Assembly: GCA_020631735.1 (NCBI GenBank)
Contig: CM036158.1
Span: 86,429,421 to 86,493,420, forward strand
DNA: 64,000 bases
Direction of reading: 5' to 3'
DNA from: Saccharum officinarum
Taxonomy: Eukaryota > Streptophyta > Magnoliopsida > Poales > Poaceae
Shown here: in pieces, positions 54,701-64,000 of the stretch
Layout: each line of letters begins with the position of its first letter
How positions within the stretch are numbered: the first letter of the stretch is position 1
Made by a program: the position numbers and the translations under genes
The notes under the pieces: model-generated
The model's database searches: none
What the model was told of the DNA's origin: nothing
Seen by the model: the letters and a program-made list of their open reading frames with translations, nothing else

Positions 54701-56606
54701 ACTAAATATCACATACCAGATTTATATTTTTCTAAAATACTACACATCATGTAGATCCTAACAAAATTTATCTCATAATTTTTTTAAGCAAGTAAAACCC
54801 TAGATCTACATTTCCTAAACAACAACAAAATCTGTGACAAAATAAATAATGAAATAGATTTCATTCAAAACTGGGCCGGCCTAGGAGAACTGACGCGGCC
54901 CAAACCACGCGGTACAGCCCGCTTCCACTGCACGGCCCGCGGCCGGCCTCCCGCCCGCACATGCGCGCGCCTGACCAGGGGACCCCACCGGTCAGCGAGG
55001 GAAACAGAGGGGAAAAGAAAGGCGACGACGATAGCTCGCCGCCGGCGGCAGCTCCGGCGAAGCTACGGTACCAGCACGATCACCTCAACCATGCGCACCT
55101 AGGGGTACCCTCAATTGTTATGATTATGGCGGCCAGAGAGGATGGCAGCGGTCATGGCGACGTGCGGCCGCGGCTCGACCAACTCCGACGAGTCGCCGGC
55201 ATCCCGACTCAATTAGCCTACCCTACGAGCTTCAGCATACTGCATACCTAACTATACCTACAGCATGGAGGAATTAGGATAGGGAGGGGCCCGAATGGCA
55301 TGGCCACGTGCGAGCTCGACGGTGGCGGACATGGCGGCCCGGTGGAGCCGCCTTCGCGGTGTAGCTCACCTGAAGCGACAGAGATGGTTCGGTGAGGACG
55401 AGGAGGTGGAGGGACTCACGGTGGTACGGTGGTCTAGACGGTTTGGCCAATGGAGCTGCGGTTTGGGAGAATGGCTCGAACGCGGTCGCTGTTTCACTTC
55501 TCCAGTCACCGCCCGCGCGCGAAGGAGGAAGCAGAGAGGGAGGGAATGGTGAGCGCGAGTGGTGGGGTTGAGGTGTCGGCTCTGACTTCACGCCCGCGCG
55601 TGTGCTTGCGACGTGGAGGCGACGGCAGGGCGCGAGCGCCACGCGGCCACCGGGCTCTGCCCGAGCGCCACGGCGTGGGTCGGCTGTCCGACTGAATGGC
55701 GACGCCGTTGACTGAATGGAGACCGTCATCATTCGACTGACAGCGCGAATTCGTCGAAGAAAATCTCCTAAACCAGCTTGATTCAGTCGAAGGTGATTAC
55801 AGCAATTATGTAGAGCTACACGAGGGCTACAAAATTACCAATTGGGACTGGGACTGGTTCGGCCTGGATTTGAAACCACAGAGCTCCAAAGTGGTGCACT
55901 TCAAAACTGAAACGTAGCTTCAGTCATTAAGCCGACTGAAACCCGATTTTTTAGACACCATATCTCCTAAACCATTTAGAACTAGGTGATGGTAATGTTG
56001 GCAATGTTGTAGAGCTACATGAGGGCTACAAGTTTGTCAACATGAGTTGAAGCTGGTTTGGCCTGGTTTGCAAACTACAAGCTTCTAAAGTAGTCCACAG
56101 TAAAACTAGAGGGCACTTTTGGGACTTAGCAAAATTTCTAAGTGTTGAGACAGCCCCTCTAGCTGACTTGTGGGCCATTTTTTAGCATGTTCTGGCCAGT
56201 TTCATGAGATGGTCATATTGAGACTTTTGTTCCCCATAAAATTCCCTACAACTTTGCTTAAGGGTGCTCCTCCATGCAAGGTCTCTAAGCTAGATTTTTT
56301 AATTGGTCAAACTAGAGCATCCTAGGGCTAAATGGTGGTCAACTACACCTTGGAGGGCATTTTGGTGATTTTGGTCAACATGAACCTTGCTCCATTAGTG
56401 ACCTTAAGTATAACTAAGGTGTTGTGAGATATAATTAGCTACTCTCCCCTTTTGTTACACCAACTACCTATTGTCACATGATGTGAGCCAAACAAAATTC
56501 TAAAAACAACCACATTAGTTGCAACCACATAAAATAACATGAATGATGCATGTTTAAGCTTATGTAATGCAATGCAATTATGGAGCTAAACACCTGAGGT
56601 GTTACA
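51747..56606 (-). repeat. 5' LTR of element 2 (4,860 bp)
   Basis: On the minus strand it begins TGTAACACCTCAGGTG (56606) and ends GGTTCTGTTACA (51747). It has the same internal order as the element 1 LTRs, including the GTAAGTACTTCTC donor-like site (called here as GTGAGTACTTCTC near 53553) and the Pro/Glu-rich segment at 53410-53215. It is more divergent in the CpG-rich block (54890-55740). Confidence 0.93.
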
Positions 56607-57400
56607 CATACCGTCCTTTCTTCCATGTTGAACCATGCTGAGCGTCGAGGCTAGGTTGAGGTAGGGTCAGGGTCGGACGGATAATGTCGAATCCCCGATA
56701 TTGCGGAATACGGGCCTTGTCGTATCCTCTCTCGAGGGTGACTGACGGTAAACAGTGCACGATAAGGTGTGTATAGTGACAGGTTTCACCTCCCATCACG
56801 GGATGGGCGATAAAATAGTGTGGGCTGACACCGGCATTGCTCCCACGTCGATTCTGGTCGCGACCATACCGGTAGGTGGTAGTAGGTAATCGTATTAAAT
56901 GCTCTGACTTCTGTTCTAGGGTAGGTGAAGTGACGGGGTCGAGCGCCTGACCCGGGGTCACATGAGACGGAGTTTTTCCGTTGGGCGAACGAGCCTCGTG
57001 CGAGTCGGAATGCGGTCGAGGTGCTTTGTCGTGCGGGACGGGACGCGGTCGAGGTGTTCCCGTCAAGGGTGCCTCGTACGAGTCGGAGCCGGAGCGTGGT
57101 CGAGGTTCTCCGTCGAGCTAGCCTCGTATGAGACGGACCTGGAATGTGGTTTTGAGGTGGGCTTCGTTTTGCTGTGGCTTAGTCGTTTTTTTTTTGTTAT
57201 CGATGATGTGGGTACCCCCATGCTGTTGGTACCGACACAAACGTTTAAAAAGTTTGAATTTTCAGAAAACGGGATGTGTGTTATGAGGCAGAGGAGTATT
57301 CATTTTCTTACCCAAATTTGTTGTACTTCTCAAATTTCTAGTTATGGGTTTTGGGGGGTTGGGGGCACAAACTTGCATGAAAATAACGAGATACTGTAAC
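56607..57400. repeat. Unassigned sequence with GGTCGAGGT repeats
   Basis: Between 56985 and 57130 there are three or four imperfect copies of CCTCGTRCGAGTCGGA...CGGTCGAGGT at spacings of 35-60 bases. A 154-codon minus frame (57066-56602) crosses the LTR boundary and has no recognised domain. Probably part of another old repeat. Confidence 0.35.
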
Positions 57401-58570
57401 CTCCAATCTTTATATACCAACAAAAAGAATACACATAGCCATTTTATCTAATAAAATATAGACTCGAGTATTTAAACCATGTACTCACTATTGATTTGTA
57501 TTCACTGATTATATATTCATCTAAAGGCTAAGAAATGGTAAAATGTGGATAATTAATTTATGCTTTAACTCCCTTAGCCCTAGACTTGGGACATGAGTAA
57601 GCAATTGGCTAACCTGTCTATACTTTGTATGGAACCTAACATATTTTGGAATCAGAATCCATATTATCGCTGGACGCAAGTTATTATAACTCGTACCGGA
57701 ATCCATATTATTGCTGAACGCGAGTTATTCTAACTCGTGCTCGTGTGAACACGTGCCATGAGTCTAGTTCACATACAAGATGGAGGGTGCAAGGACAGTT
57801 TAGAAAATAAAAAAATAGGATAAAAGAAACCATTTGTTCTTTAATATTACGTATAGATATAGATATGATACCGATATAAATTAAATATAATATATTAAGT
57901 ACAGATATAGATAATCATATTTATCAAACAGTGCAAAATAAGACTTGGACTCGATACCGTTAGCCTTGAAGCTTAATATACCTTTTTAAAATGCATGTAA
58001 CCAAAATCCTAAGTACTCACAATCACAGCTTTGGCACTACTAGCATGCGCAGTTGCTCTAGCTATGGTACCAATGTACCAGATGGAGACTCCACTCCAAG
58101 TCCATGGTATCTTGTACAAGTAGTAGATGGATACGTTGGAAACCCAGCTGCATTCCCTGCTCGACCGTTCTGTTAGTCTGTGCAGGCCGTTTTTGCCCGT
58201 TTTGCGAGGTGAGGCCATATATGGGAAACGCATGGCAGCGCAGGCGCCACTGTTGGTGTTGGGTACGGCACGGCGCTAGCGGCCGGGATCCAGAGACTCC
58301 AGAGGGTCAAAAGGCCAAGCACGCAAACGACAGCGCGCGCATGCATGCATGGCCGCCCCCCGTGCCGGCCAAACTCGCCTCGCCTCCACGACCATGCATG
58401 CACAGTCAGCACGGGCCGCAGCAACGATGCGCTTGCATTGCCCGTTGCACTTGCATTTGCATCGTCTCATAACCCATGGGTCACCGCAGGGCCCCGTAGA
58501 CGAAGACGAACCCACCTCTCCTGGATGCCCCCCGCTTTTGGCTTTGTCTTTGCCCTTCCTAGCATTAGGC
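57401..58570. other. Intergenic sequence with one direct repeat
   Basis: GAATCCATATTATCGCTGGA (57656) and GAATCCATATTATTGCTGAA (57700) head two ~40-bp copies that continue CGC(A)AGTTATT(A/C)TAACTCGT. GC-rich frames at 58280-58660 show no domain. No gene supported. Confidence 0.45.
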
Positions 58571-58801
58571 TGTCCGCACCGCGGACCGCGAAACCGGCCG
58601 CTACGCCAGGCGTAGCGTGCGCGCGTCCGCACCGCGCGCCTGTATCGCGCACGGGCGCGTAGCGGCCGGCCGGTCGGGCGCTATACCCAGAGTTTTACTG
58701 TACATGCACTCTAAACACTGTAGCAAAAGAGAGACAGAGAGTTAGGGGAGAGAGAAGGGGAGGAAGGGGAATAAAATATGAAACAGTGAGTATAGAGTAT
58801 G
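58571..58801. mobile_element. Possible partial MITE (GGCTGTCCGCACCGCGG end)
   Basis: AGGCTGTCCGCACCGCGGAC and the following GCGTAGCG-rich segment contain nested palindromes (CGCTACGCCAGGCGTAGCG). A purine-rich tail (58720-58780) follows. The ends are not defined. Confidence 0.3.
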
Positions 58802-59048
58802 GGGGTGTGTTCACTTCGCGAAAAGTAGTTGAAAAGTTACTGTAGCATCTTTCGTTGTTATTTGGCAAAATTTATCTAATTATGGACTAACTAGGCTCAA
58901 AAGATTCGTCCCGAAATTTATAGACAAACTATGCAATTAGTTATCTTTTTTTTACCTACGTTTAATGTTCTTTGCATGCGTCGAAAGATGTGATGTGATG
59001 TGTGTAAGAGAAAATATTTTGGGTTGGGAAGGAGAAGTGAACGCGGCC
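58802..59048. mobile_element. MITE of the GTTTAGTT family, GTGTTCACTT variant (copy 13)
   Basis: Starts GGGGTGTGTTCACTTCGCG and ends GGAGAAGTGAACGCGGCC. This subfamily has GTTCACTT in place of GTTTAGTT. Internal GACTAACTAGGCTCAAAAGA. Confidence 0.75.
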
Positions 59049-59730
59049 TGGGATAGAGATAATATGGGTGCGGAAGAAATGGATATAGAGTAAAGAATCT
59101 CGATGACTACGATCGAATATTTTTTTTAAAAGATCAAAATAGAGGTGGTCGAGTCCGGATAGGCTTAGCTTTGTCTCCTGTACCAGCACGCCGCCCCTCG
59201 CCTGTGCCTCTGCCTCTGTCTGTCTGACCAGCTGCGCCTAGCTAGCTACTGCTAGCACGAGCTACATGGGCTAGCTAGCATAGGCACAGCAAGCAGCTGC
59301 TCTCTACGTACTCCTACTCGCTAGTGGTGCCATACTACTGCCATATACAGTATGCATGCATGCATGCGACCATGGCCATGGCCATGGCCGCGGGGCTGGG
59401 TTCTCCGTATCTACTCTCGTGAATGATCTGCGACCTCTTTACGGTTCTTGCGTTTGTCACCCCTCCGGCGCGACGTACGTACGTCTTCTTCCCTTTCGTG
59501 CACTTGTGCTACTCCTACTTGTTTTTGCTATGCTTTTGTAAAGCTATCCGTGACTGATGCCGGCCGGGGTGTGTGCGTGTCACACAACATGCAGTACCAT
59601 GGCTAGCTAGTTGCCTCCTCATCGATGAAAGATTGACGGCTAGCTTGACATGACGCAGATGGATGATTGCGTGTTGGACGGCGTAGCCGCAGCTTGACCA
59701 CTGCCGCCTAGTCGTCGTTTTGATTTTTAA
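59049..59730. other. Non-coding, short simple repeats
   Basis: Contains CTAGCTAGC clusters (59235-59280), (ATGC)n at 59351-59368 and (CATGGC)n at 59370-59390. No gene recognised. Confidence 0.5.
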
Positions 59731-59739
59731 GGCGAAATA

Positions 59740-59983
59740 GGCCTTGTTCACTTTCCCGTCCCAACCTAAAATATTTTCTCTTCCACTCATCATATCAAAT
59801 CTTTCGACGCATGTATGGAGCATTAAATATAGATAGAAAAGATAACTAATTACATAGTTTATCTGTAAATGTCGGGACGAATCTTTTGAGCCTAGTTAGT
59901 CCACGATTGAACAAATTTTGCCAAATAACAACGAAAAATACTACAGTAACTTTTCACCTACTTTTCGCGAAGTGAACACACCC
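59740..59983. mobile_element. MITE, GTGTTCACTT variant (copy 14), inserted in the left arm of the long-TIR element
   Basis: Starts GGCCTTGTTCACTTTCCC, ends GCGAAGTGAACACACCC. The intact right arm of the host element (GCTATTTCGCC) shows the uninterrupted site. Confidence 0.8.
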
Positions 59984-60377
59984 TATATTCATTCTCAAAC
60001 TTTCATCCAAAGCTCAAATTAGTCCCTCAACTATTAAAACTGCGACTTTAGTCCTTGAATTTGCAATTTCGGTTTGGTCCTCCGTCCGACGTCGTCAGCT
60101 ACAACAGCTCACTCCGTTAGCACAGCACATGTACTCTGCTAGCACAGTTGTTGTAAGTGGCTGTAGGACCGTGTAAGGATTTTTGAAATCAAATGATTTT
60201 GCGAGAAAATAAAATGTTTCATGTCTCAATATCAACTGACATAGAAAATGTTGTTCATAAAGGATTAACACTCACAGTCAATGCCTATTGAAATTACACG
60301 ATGCTCTTTTTTAAGGCCTCAGTTGTTTTCCTGTTTTTTCAGAGAGGAGCTGCTTTGTCCTGCTGCTGATCCACGGC

Positions 60378-60616
60378 ACCGTTTGGATGCCAAAATTTTT
60401 GGCAAAACGCTACTGTAGTATTTTCGTTGTTATTTGGCAAATATTATTCAATCATGGTCTAATTAGGTTTAAAAGATTCGTCTCGTCCATTTTGTCTAAA
60501 CTGTGTAATTAGTTTTATTTTTATCTATATTTAATGCTTCATACATGCGTCCAAAGATTCGATGTGACGGGGAATCTTGAAAAATTTGGCATTTTGGGGT
60601 GCAACTAAACAGGCCC
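60378..60616. mobile_element. MITE of the GTTTAGTT family (copy 15), nested in the long-TIR element
   Basis: Starts GGCACCGTTTGGATGCC, ends GCAACTAAACAGGCCCC. Internal GGTCTAATTAGGTTTAAAAG and TTCGATGTGACGGGGAATCT. Confidence 0.7.
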
Positions 60617-60639
60617 CACGTCCAAGTGAAGTGGACTGA

Positions 60640-61040
60640 ATGTTTGCAGATGCACGGCCGCTTGTTACACCGATGGTTGCCTTTGCCGCACCTTTTTCAG
60701 CATTTGTCTCAATGACAACAAAGACACTCCCACCGGCAGATGTCTTTACTAATGCTTCAGCAGTTGACTTGCATCTTGAAAAAGAAGCCAACCTTTTGTT
60801 TTGGCCAGACTACAATAGAAAAAAAAGATATTTAAATTTACTTTGTTCTAATAGTATATGCAACTAATTAATCTGAAATGATTGGTACAGCTTAGTAACC
60901 TGGATAAAGGAAGAATCAGACCTCTTGCTTTGAGCCGAAGATGTGGCTGGACGCTTTCTTTTTGATTGCTTGGATTGTTCAGGTTCGGTGCCAGCTTGTT
61001 GTGATGGATTATGCGACCCCGTGTCCTTCTGCTGTTATAT
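60640..61040 (-). pseudogene. Coding-like fragment inside the long-TIR element, unassigned
   Basis: The minus strand about 61040-60920 reads KKDTGSHNPSQQAGTEPEQS then KQSKRKRPATSSAQSKR. After a probable intron, 60815-60640 reads RLASFSRCKSTAEALVKTSA and GGSVFVVIETNAEKGAAKAT. The Ser/Lys/Arg-rich first part resembles the tails of MULE transposases, but I cannot name the second. It may be a captured host exon. Confidence 0.35.
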
Positions 61041-61285
61041 AGTAGAAGTTAGATTCATCTCATGTGAAACAATGCAAATAATAAGGAAAAATTCATAAAT
61101 ACATAAACACCATCTCTGCTCTCACCTGTGTGTTAACGGTGTGAGCTGTTGTAGCTGACGACGTCGGATAGAGGACAAGATTGAATCGAAATTACAAATT
61201 CAAGGACTAAAGTGGCTGTTTTGATAGTTGAGGGACCAATTTGAGCTTTGGATGAAAGTTTGAGGATGAATATGGCTATTTCGCC

Positions 61286-61436
61286 ATTTTTGAACGGCTA
61301 ACCGGGGGCGGCGAGCGTGCATGCAGCGCCGCGGGATAAAGAAACAGGTGGGGTTCGCACGCCTACTGACGACTCTCGTCGCAAAAGAAAGACGGCGAAC
61401 GCAGCTATAAATGCTTTTCGAAAAGCCAGACAGGAT
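61286..61436. other. Spacer, no gene recognised
   Basis: Short GC-rich sequence without features I can support. Confidence 0.4.
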
Positions 61437-61670
61437 GGGTGTGTTTAGTTCGTTGAAAATTTTTAGCTTTCGCTATCGTAACACTTTCATTTTGCTTGTA
61501 TTTATCAATTAGTGTCTAATTATAGACTAATTAGACTCAAAAAATTTATCTGGTGATTTTCTATCAAACTATGTAATTAGTTTTTTCGTCTACATTTAAG
61601 GCTTCATACACGTGTACAAACATTCGATGTGACGAGGAATCTTGAAAATTTTTAGAAACTAAGCATGGCC
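61437..61670. mobile_element. MITE of the GTTTAGTT family (copy 16)
   Basis: Starts GGGTGTGTTTAGTTCGTTG, ends TTTAGAAACTAAGCATGGCC. Internal ATAGACTAATTAGACTCAAA and TTCGATGTGACGAGGAATCT. Confidence 0.75.
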
Positions 61671-62116
61671 TAAGGCATACAGTAAGCTGTGAACGGTTGA
61701 CAGCGAAGAGCGATCGAGGCTAATCGTTCTCTCTCGCCACAGTACGCACTAAACGTGGTTAGTGATTACAGTCAGAAAGACAGTGAAACGAACAAGAGAG
61801 AGATGGATGCTACCCAAGGTCAGCGAATTACGCGTGTGACCTAGGGATGTCCAGAACTATTACTCATCTAAGGCCTCCTCGCGGGATTTTCAAAACATAA
61901 AAATAGAAGAAAAAAAAACACAGGATTAGGGTTGCCAGAGTTCTATAATGCAGGAAATTTTGAATGTAGCCTGGAGCACAAGAAAAATACATATACAAAA
62001 AAAAGATTCCATGAGGTCCAACCTCACATTTTCATGCATCCCAATGGAAATCCTAAAGAATTTCATAGGGTTGAATCCTTTGTTCCAAGAGATGTATACC
62101 GAACTTTTATACGGAC
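61671..62116. other. No recognised gene
   Basis: A short plus frame (61932-62144) crosses into the next MITE and has no domain. Confidence 0.4.
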
Positions 62117-62359
62117 GGTGTGTTCACTTCACATGCAAACCTAAAATATTTTCTCTTTCACCCATCACATCGAATCTTTACACGCATACATGAAGCATTA
62201 AATGTAGGTAAAAAAAGATAATTAATTGCATAGTTTGTCTGTAAATGTTGAGACGAATCTTTTGAGTCTAGTTAGTCCATGGTTGGACAAATTTTACCAA
62301 ATAACAACGAAAGATGCTACAGTAACTTTTCACCCACTTTTCACCAACTGAACACACCC
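62117..62359. mobile_element. MITE, GTGTTCACTT variant (copy 17)
   Basis: Starts GGTGTGTTCACTTCACATG, ends CACCAACTGAACACACCC. Internal GAGACGAATCTTTTGAGTCT and ACCAAATAACAACGAAAGAT. Confidence 0.75.
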
Positions 62360-62689
62360 AGAATTGAAATCCTCTAAAATTCATATGTTTTTTCTTTGTT
62401 TCAAAGGAGGAATAATAGTAAATAGCTAGTTTATTGCTCGTAGCTAGAATTAATCGGCTAATAGTTTCAAAAAAAAGAATTAATCGGCTAATTAGTAACT
62501 AGGCACCAACTATACGCGGTGCGCCCTCGTCACTTCACTCTTGTTATCCATATACTAACTTATAACCTGACCGTCTCTCCGCTAGCTGTTTGAAAAGGAA
62601 AACAAATTGACAAGCTTAGCTGATAAGTCATGGCTGAAAGTACTGTTTACTGATTTCACTAGTACAGAGACGGGCTTTACTCCCGGTGG

Positions 62690-62897
62690 GGAACCCCCTC
62701 TAGTCCCGGTTCCCCACCCGGGAGCAAGCATCCGGGACTAAAGGGGGGTCCTTTAGTCCCGGGTGAGGAACCGGGACTAAAGGAGGACCTTTAGTCCCGG
62801 TGGGTAACACCAACCGGGACTAAAGGTGCCTCCTGACATGCCACGATGGCCAGCACCTTTAGTCCCGGTTGGTAATACGAACCGGGACTAAAGGTTT
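62690..62897. repeat. CACTA subterminal repeats (TTTAGTCCCGG units)
   Basis: CCTTTAGTCCCGGGTGAGG, CCTTTAGTCCCGGTGGGTA and CCTTTAGTCCCGGTTGGTA alternate with their reverse complements (CCGGGACTAAAGG), forming foldback pairs. Such subterminal repeats bind transposase in CACTA elements. Confidence 0.9.
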
Positions 62898-63046
62898 TTT
62901 TTTCTTTTCTTTTCATTTTTTTGTTTTCTTTTCAAAATAGGTTTTCGAAGTCGTATTGTACGCTGCTAATTATACATTTATACGCGCATATAGTATGTTT
63001 CGGTTCAAGCACAATGAACGTATTAAATCACACAATTCAAGCATAG

Positions 63047-63048
<2 letters not shown>

Positions 63049-63136
<88 letters not shown>
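63049..63136. repeat. (AT)n microsatellite inside the CACTA element
   Basis: About 44 AT units, followed by ATGCATGCATC. It lies in the 3' flank of the Ulp1 gene. Confidence 0.97.
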
Positions 63137-63139
<3 letters not shown>

Positions 63140-63263
63140 TGCATCATATATATATTTACATGCATGCATGCATATGTGTATTTTACATTATATTATTTCA
63201 TGTGCATATATTACAAAAGATTGCATTATAGTTGTTGTGACATAACGAGTTTCTTCTCATCCT

Positions 63264-64000
63264 CTAGCTTGGCTTCAATGGCAGTGTTGGGTCGAAGTAG
63301 AACTCGCCCTTGGAATCGATGACCTGCTCATTAAAAAATCCGGCTATAGACTCTTGAATTGCTTTGATTTGGTCTTGCCGTATGACCTTTTCCTCCAACC
63401 ATCGAGTCTACAGGTTTGAATTAAAGGAAAATAAATTAATATATGTACATATATATATATAAAGACATAGTAACACAATCAATAATAATAATTAAATGAA
63501 TATATAGTGTATTTTTAACGTACTTTGAGTCTCTCTGTAGGAGTTCTTTGGGAGACCACCTTGATAAACTTGCAAACATAGTAACCACAGTAGTTGTTCC
63601 CCTGTTCCTGCCTCAGACACCACTTTACGAGAAAAAGATTTGTCATCCAATCTGGTGATCCGGTGAAAGCTATATGTTTAATTAATAAAGATGATGTGAT
63701 TCAGGGGACTTACTTTCAATGGGATTACATTCAGTGGCGCTTTGCATTTTTTCATGTGTTGCTTCTCAATAAAGGTTTTCCAAACACTGCCCAATAAAAA
63801 ATTTGCCACATCATTAGATATAGTTAATCATCATGTTTGTGTGTATATATAGTTGCTAGAGATCCCGAAATTACCTCTGGATAATATCTATCATATCTTG
63901 GTAGTCTTGTTGTGGTTTTCTCATCGAGTCATAGATTATCAAGTGACTTTTCACCAGATCGATGTCCATCAATATCCAGTGATTGCTGCATATGTTTATA
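63264..64000 (-). CDS. CACTA-borne Ulp1/C48 cysteine protease domain protein, 3' exons (partial)
   Basis: Four exon-like blocks on the minus strand. 64000-63875 encodes NHWILMDIDLVKSHLIIYDS with the catalytic His and Asp. About 63786-63714 encodes SVWKTFIEKQHMKKCKAPLN. About 63651-63524 encodes CLRQEQGNNYCGYYVCKFIK with the catalytic Gln and Cys. 63407-63264 encodes WLEEKVIRQDQIKAIQESIA then GFFNEQVIDSKGEFYFD and a stop. Donor and acceptor dinucleotides fit, except that joining the second and third blocks needs a one-base adjustment. The His/Asp/Gln/Cys set is that of SUMO-protease-like C48 peptidases, which plant CACTA elements often carry. The 5' part is beyond the window. Confidence 0.8.

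Larger units (their letters stand above)
45257..56606 (-). mobile_element. Tekay/Del-type chromovirus (Ty3/Gypsy) element 2, minus strand
   Basis: In element order: 5' LTR 56606-51747, primer site 51744-51732, ORF0 50971-50411, gag-pol 49700-45300, polypurine tract 45317-45308, then a 50-base stub of 3' LTR before the gap. Same family as element 1 but clearly diverged. The base after the 5' LTR edge is CATAC (56607-56611), the probable target duplication. Confidence 0.92.
59731..61285. mobile_element. Non-autonomous long-TIR (MULE-like) element with nested MITEs
   Basis: The left arm GGCGAAATAG (59731) is split by a MITE and resumes CTATATTCATTCTCAAACTT at 59984, running to about 60120. The right arm is its inverted copy (about 61135-61285), ending ATATGGCTATTTCGCC. 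Arms of ~150 bp share TTTCATCCAAAGCTCAAATT and GTCAGCTACAACAGCTCAC. Possible 9-bp flanks GATTTTTAA and ATTTTTGAA are imperfect. The interior carries a coding-like segment and a second MITE. Confidence 0.7.
62657..64000 (-). mobile_element. One end of a CACTA (EnSpm) transposon, continuing past the window
   Basis: The terminus CACTAGTACAGAGACGGGC is followed by subterminal TTTAGTCCCGG / CCGGGACTAAA words, at least seven times in both orientations (62690-62895). The gene inside is read on the minus strand, so this is the end lying 3' of the gene. The other end is outside the window. Confidence 0.88.

Noticed and set aside
56602..57066. 154-codon minus-strand ORF next to the LTR
   Set aside because: It crosses the LTR edge, has no known motif and overlaps a GGTCGAGGT repeat. 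Not supported as a gene.
62956..63231. ORF over the second AT repeat
   Set aside because: Translation of (AT)n, no domain.

Overview
This is plant nuclear DNA, almost certainly from a grass and probably a panicoid/Andropogoneae species (sorghum, sugarcane or Miscanthus type). The evidence is the set of repeats: Tekay/Del chromoviruses with ~5 kb LTRs, a grass-type Stowaway end, CACTA termini built from TTTAGTCCCGG units, and about seventeen copies of a small element ending in (T)GTTTAGTT / AACTAAAC. I found no intact host gene. Nearly everything recognisable is a transposable element or a piece of one. Two 100-N blocks (28347-28446 and 45157-45256) are assembly gaps.

Left part (1-16.7 kb): a decayed LINE pol fragment (minus, 1-880) and a Ty1/copia RNase H fragment with an in-frame 72-bp duplication (minus, 1758-2130). 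A complete short hAT element with a perfect 8-bp target duplication follows (4264-5084), then several tandem-repeat tracts. A candidate Helitron (9060-12322) carries intron-containing fragments of three signalling genes: PP2A catalytic subunit, a Raf-like protein kinase and a RopGEF (PRONE domain). Many MITEs are scattered throughout.

16727-24485 is one Mutator-like element with ~235-bp terminal inverted repeats and an 8-bp target duplication. It carries a mudrA-type transposase gene running straight into a plant-mobile-domain (PMD) gene on the plus strand, and a convergent GRF-type zinc-finger gene on the minus strand. All are pseudogenes, and most of their stops fit C-to-T or G-to-A transitions.

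28792-56606 is dominated by two related Tekay/Del chromoviruses in opposite orientation, meeting 3' end to 3' end at the second gap. Element 1 (plus) has LTRs at 28792-33771 and 40187-45156+. Element 2 (minus) has its 5' LTR at 51747-56606 and only a 50-base stub of its 3' LTR. Both have an initiator-Met-type primer site, gag-pol (zinc knuckle, protease, RT, RNase H, integrase, chromodomain) and an extra ORF upstream of gag. The most striking observation is that this extra ORF begins with a near copy of the histone H3 N-terminal tail (18 of 21 residues in element 1, 16 of 21 in element 2, with K4 and the A-R-K-S core around K9 kept), followed by a long coiled coil and an acidic end. The same element therefore encodes both an H3-tail-like peptide and a chromodomain of the class that reads such tails. 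Silent differences between the two copies cluster inside the ARKST codons, which suggests selection on the peptide.

Right part (56.6-64 kb): more MITEs, a non-autonomous long-TIR element (59731-61285) with two MITEs nested in it, and the end of a CACTA element starting at 62657. The CACTA element's minus-strand gene encodes a Ulp1/C48 cysteine protease domain (His, Asp, Gln and Cys residues visible).
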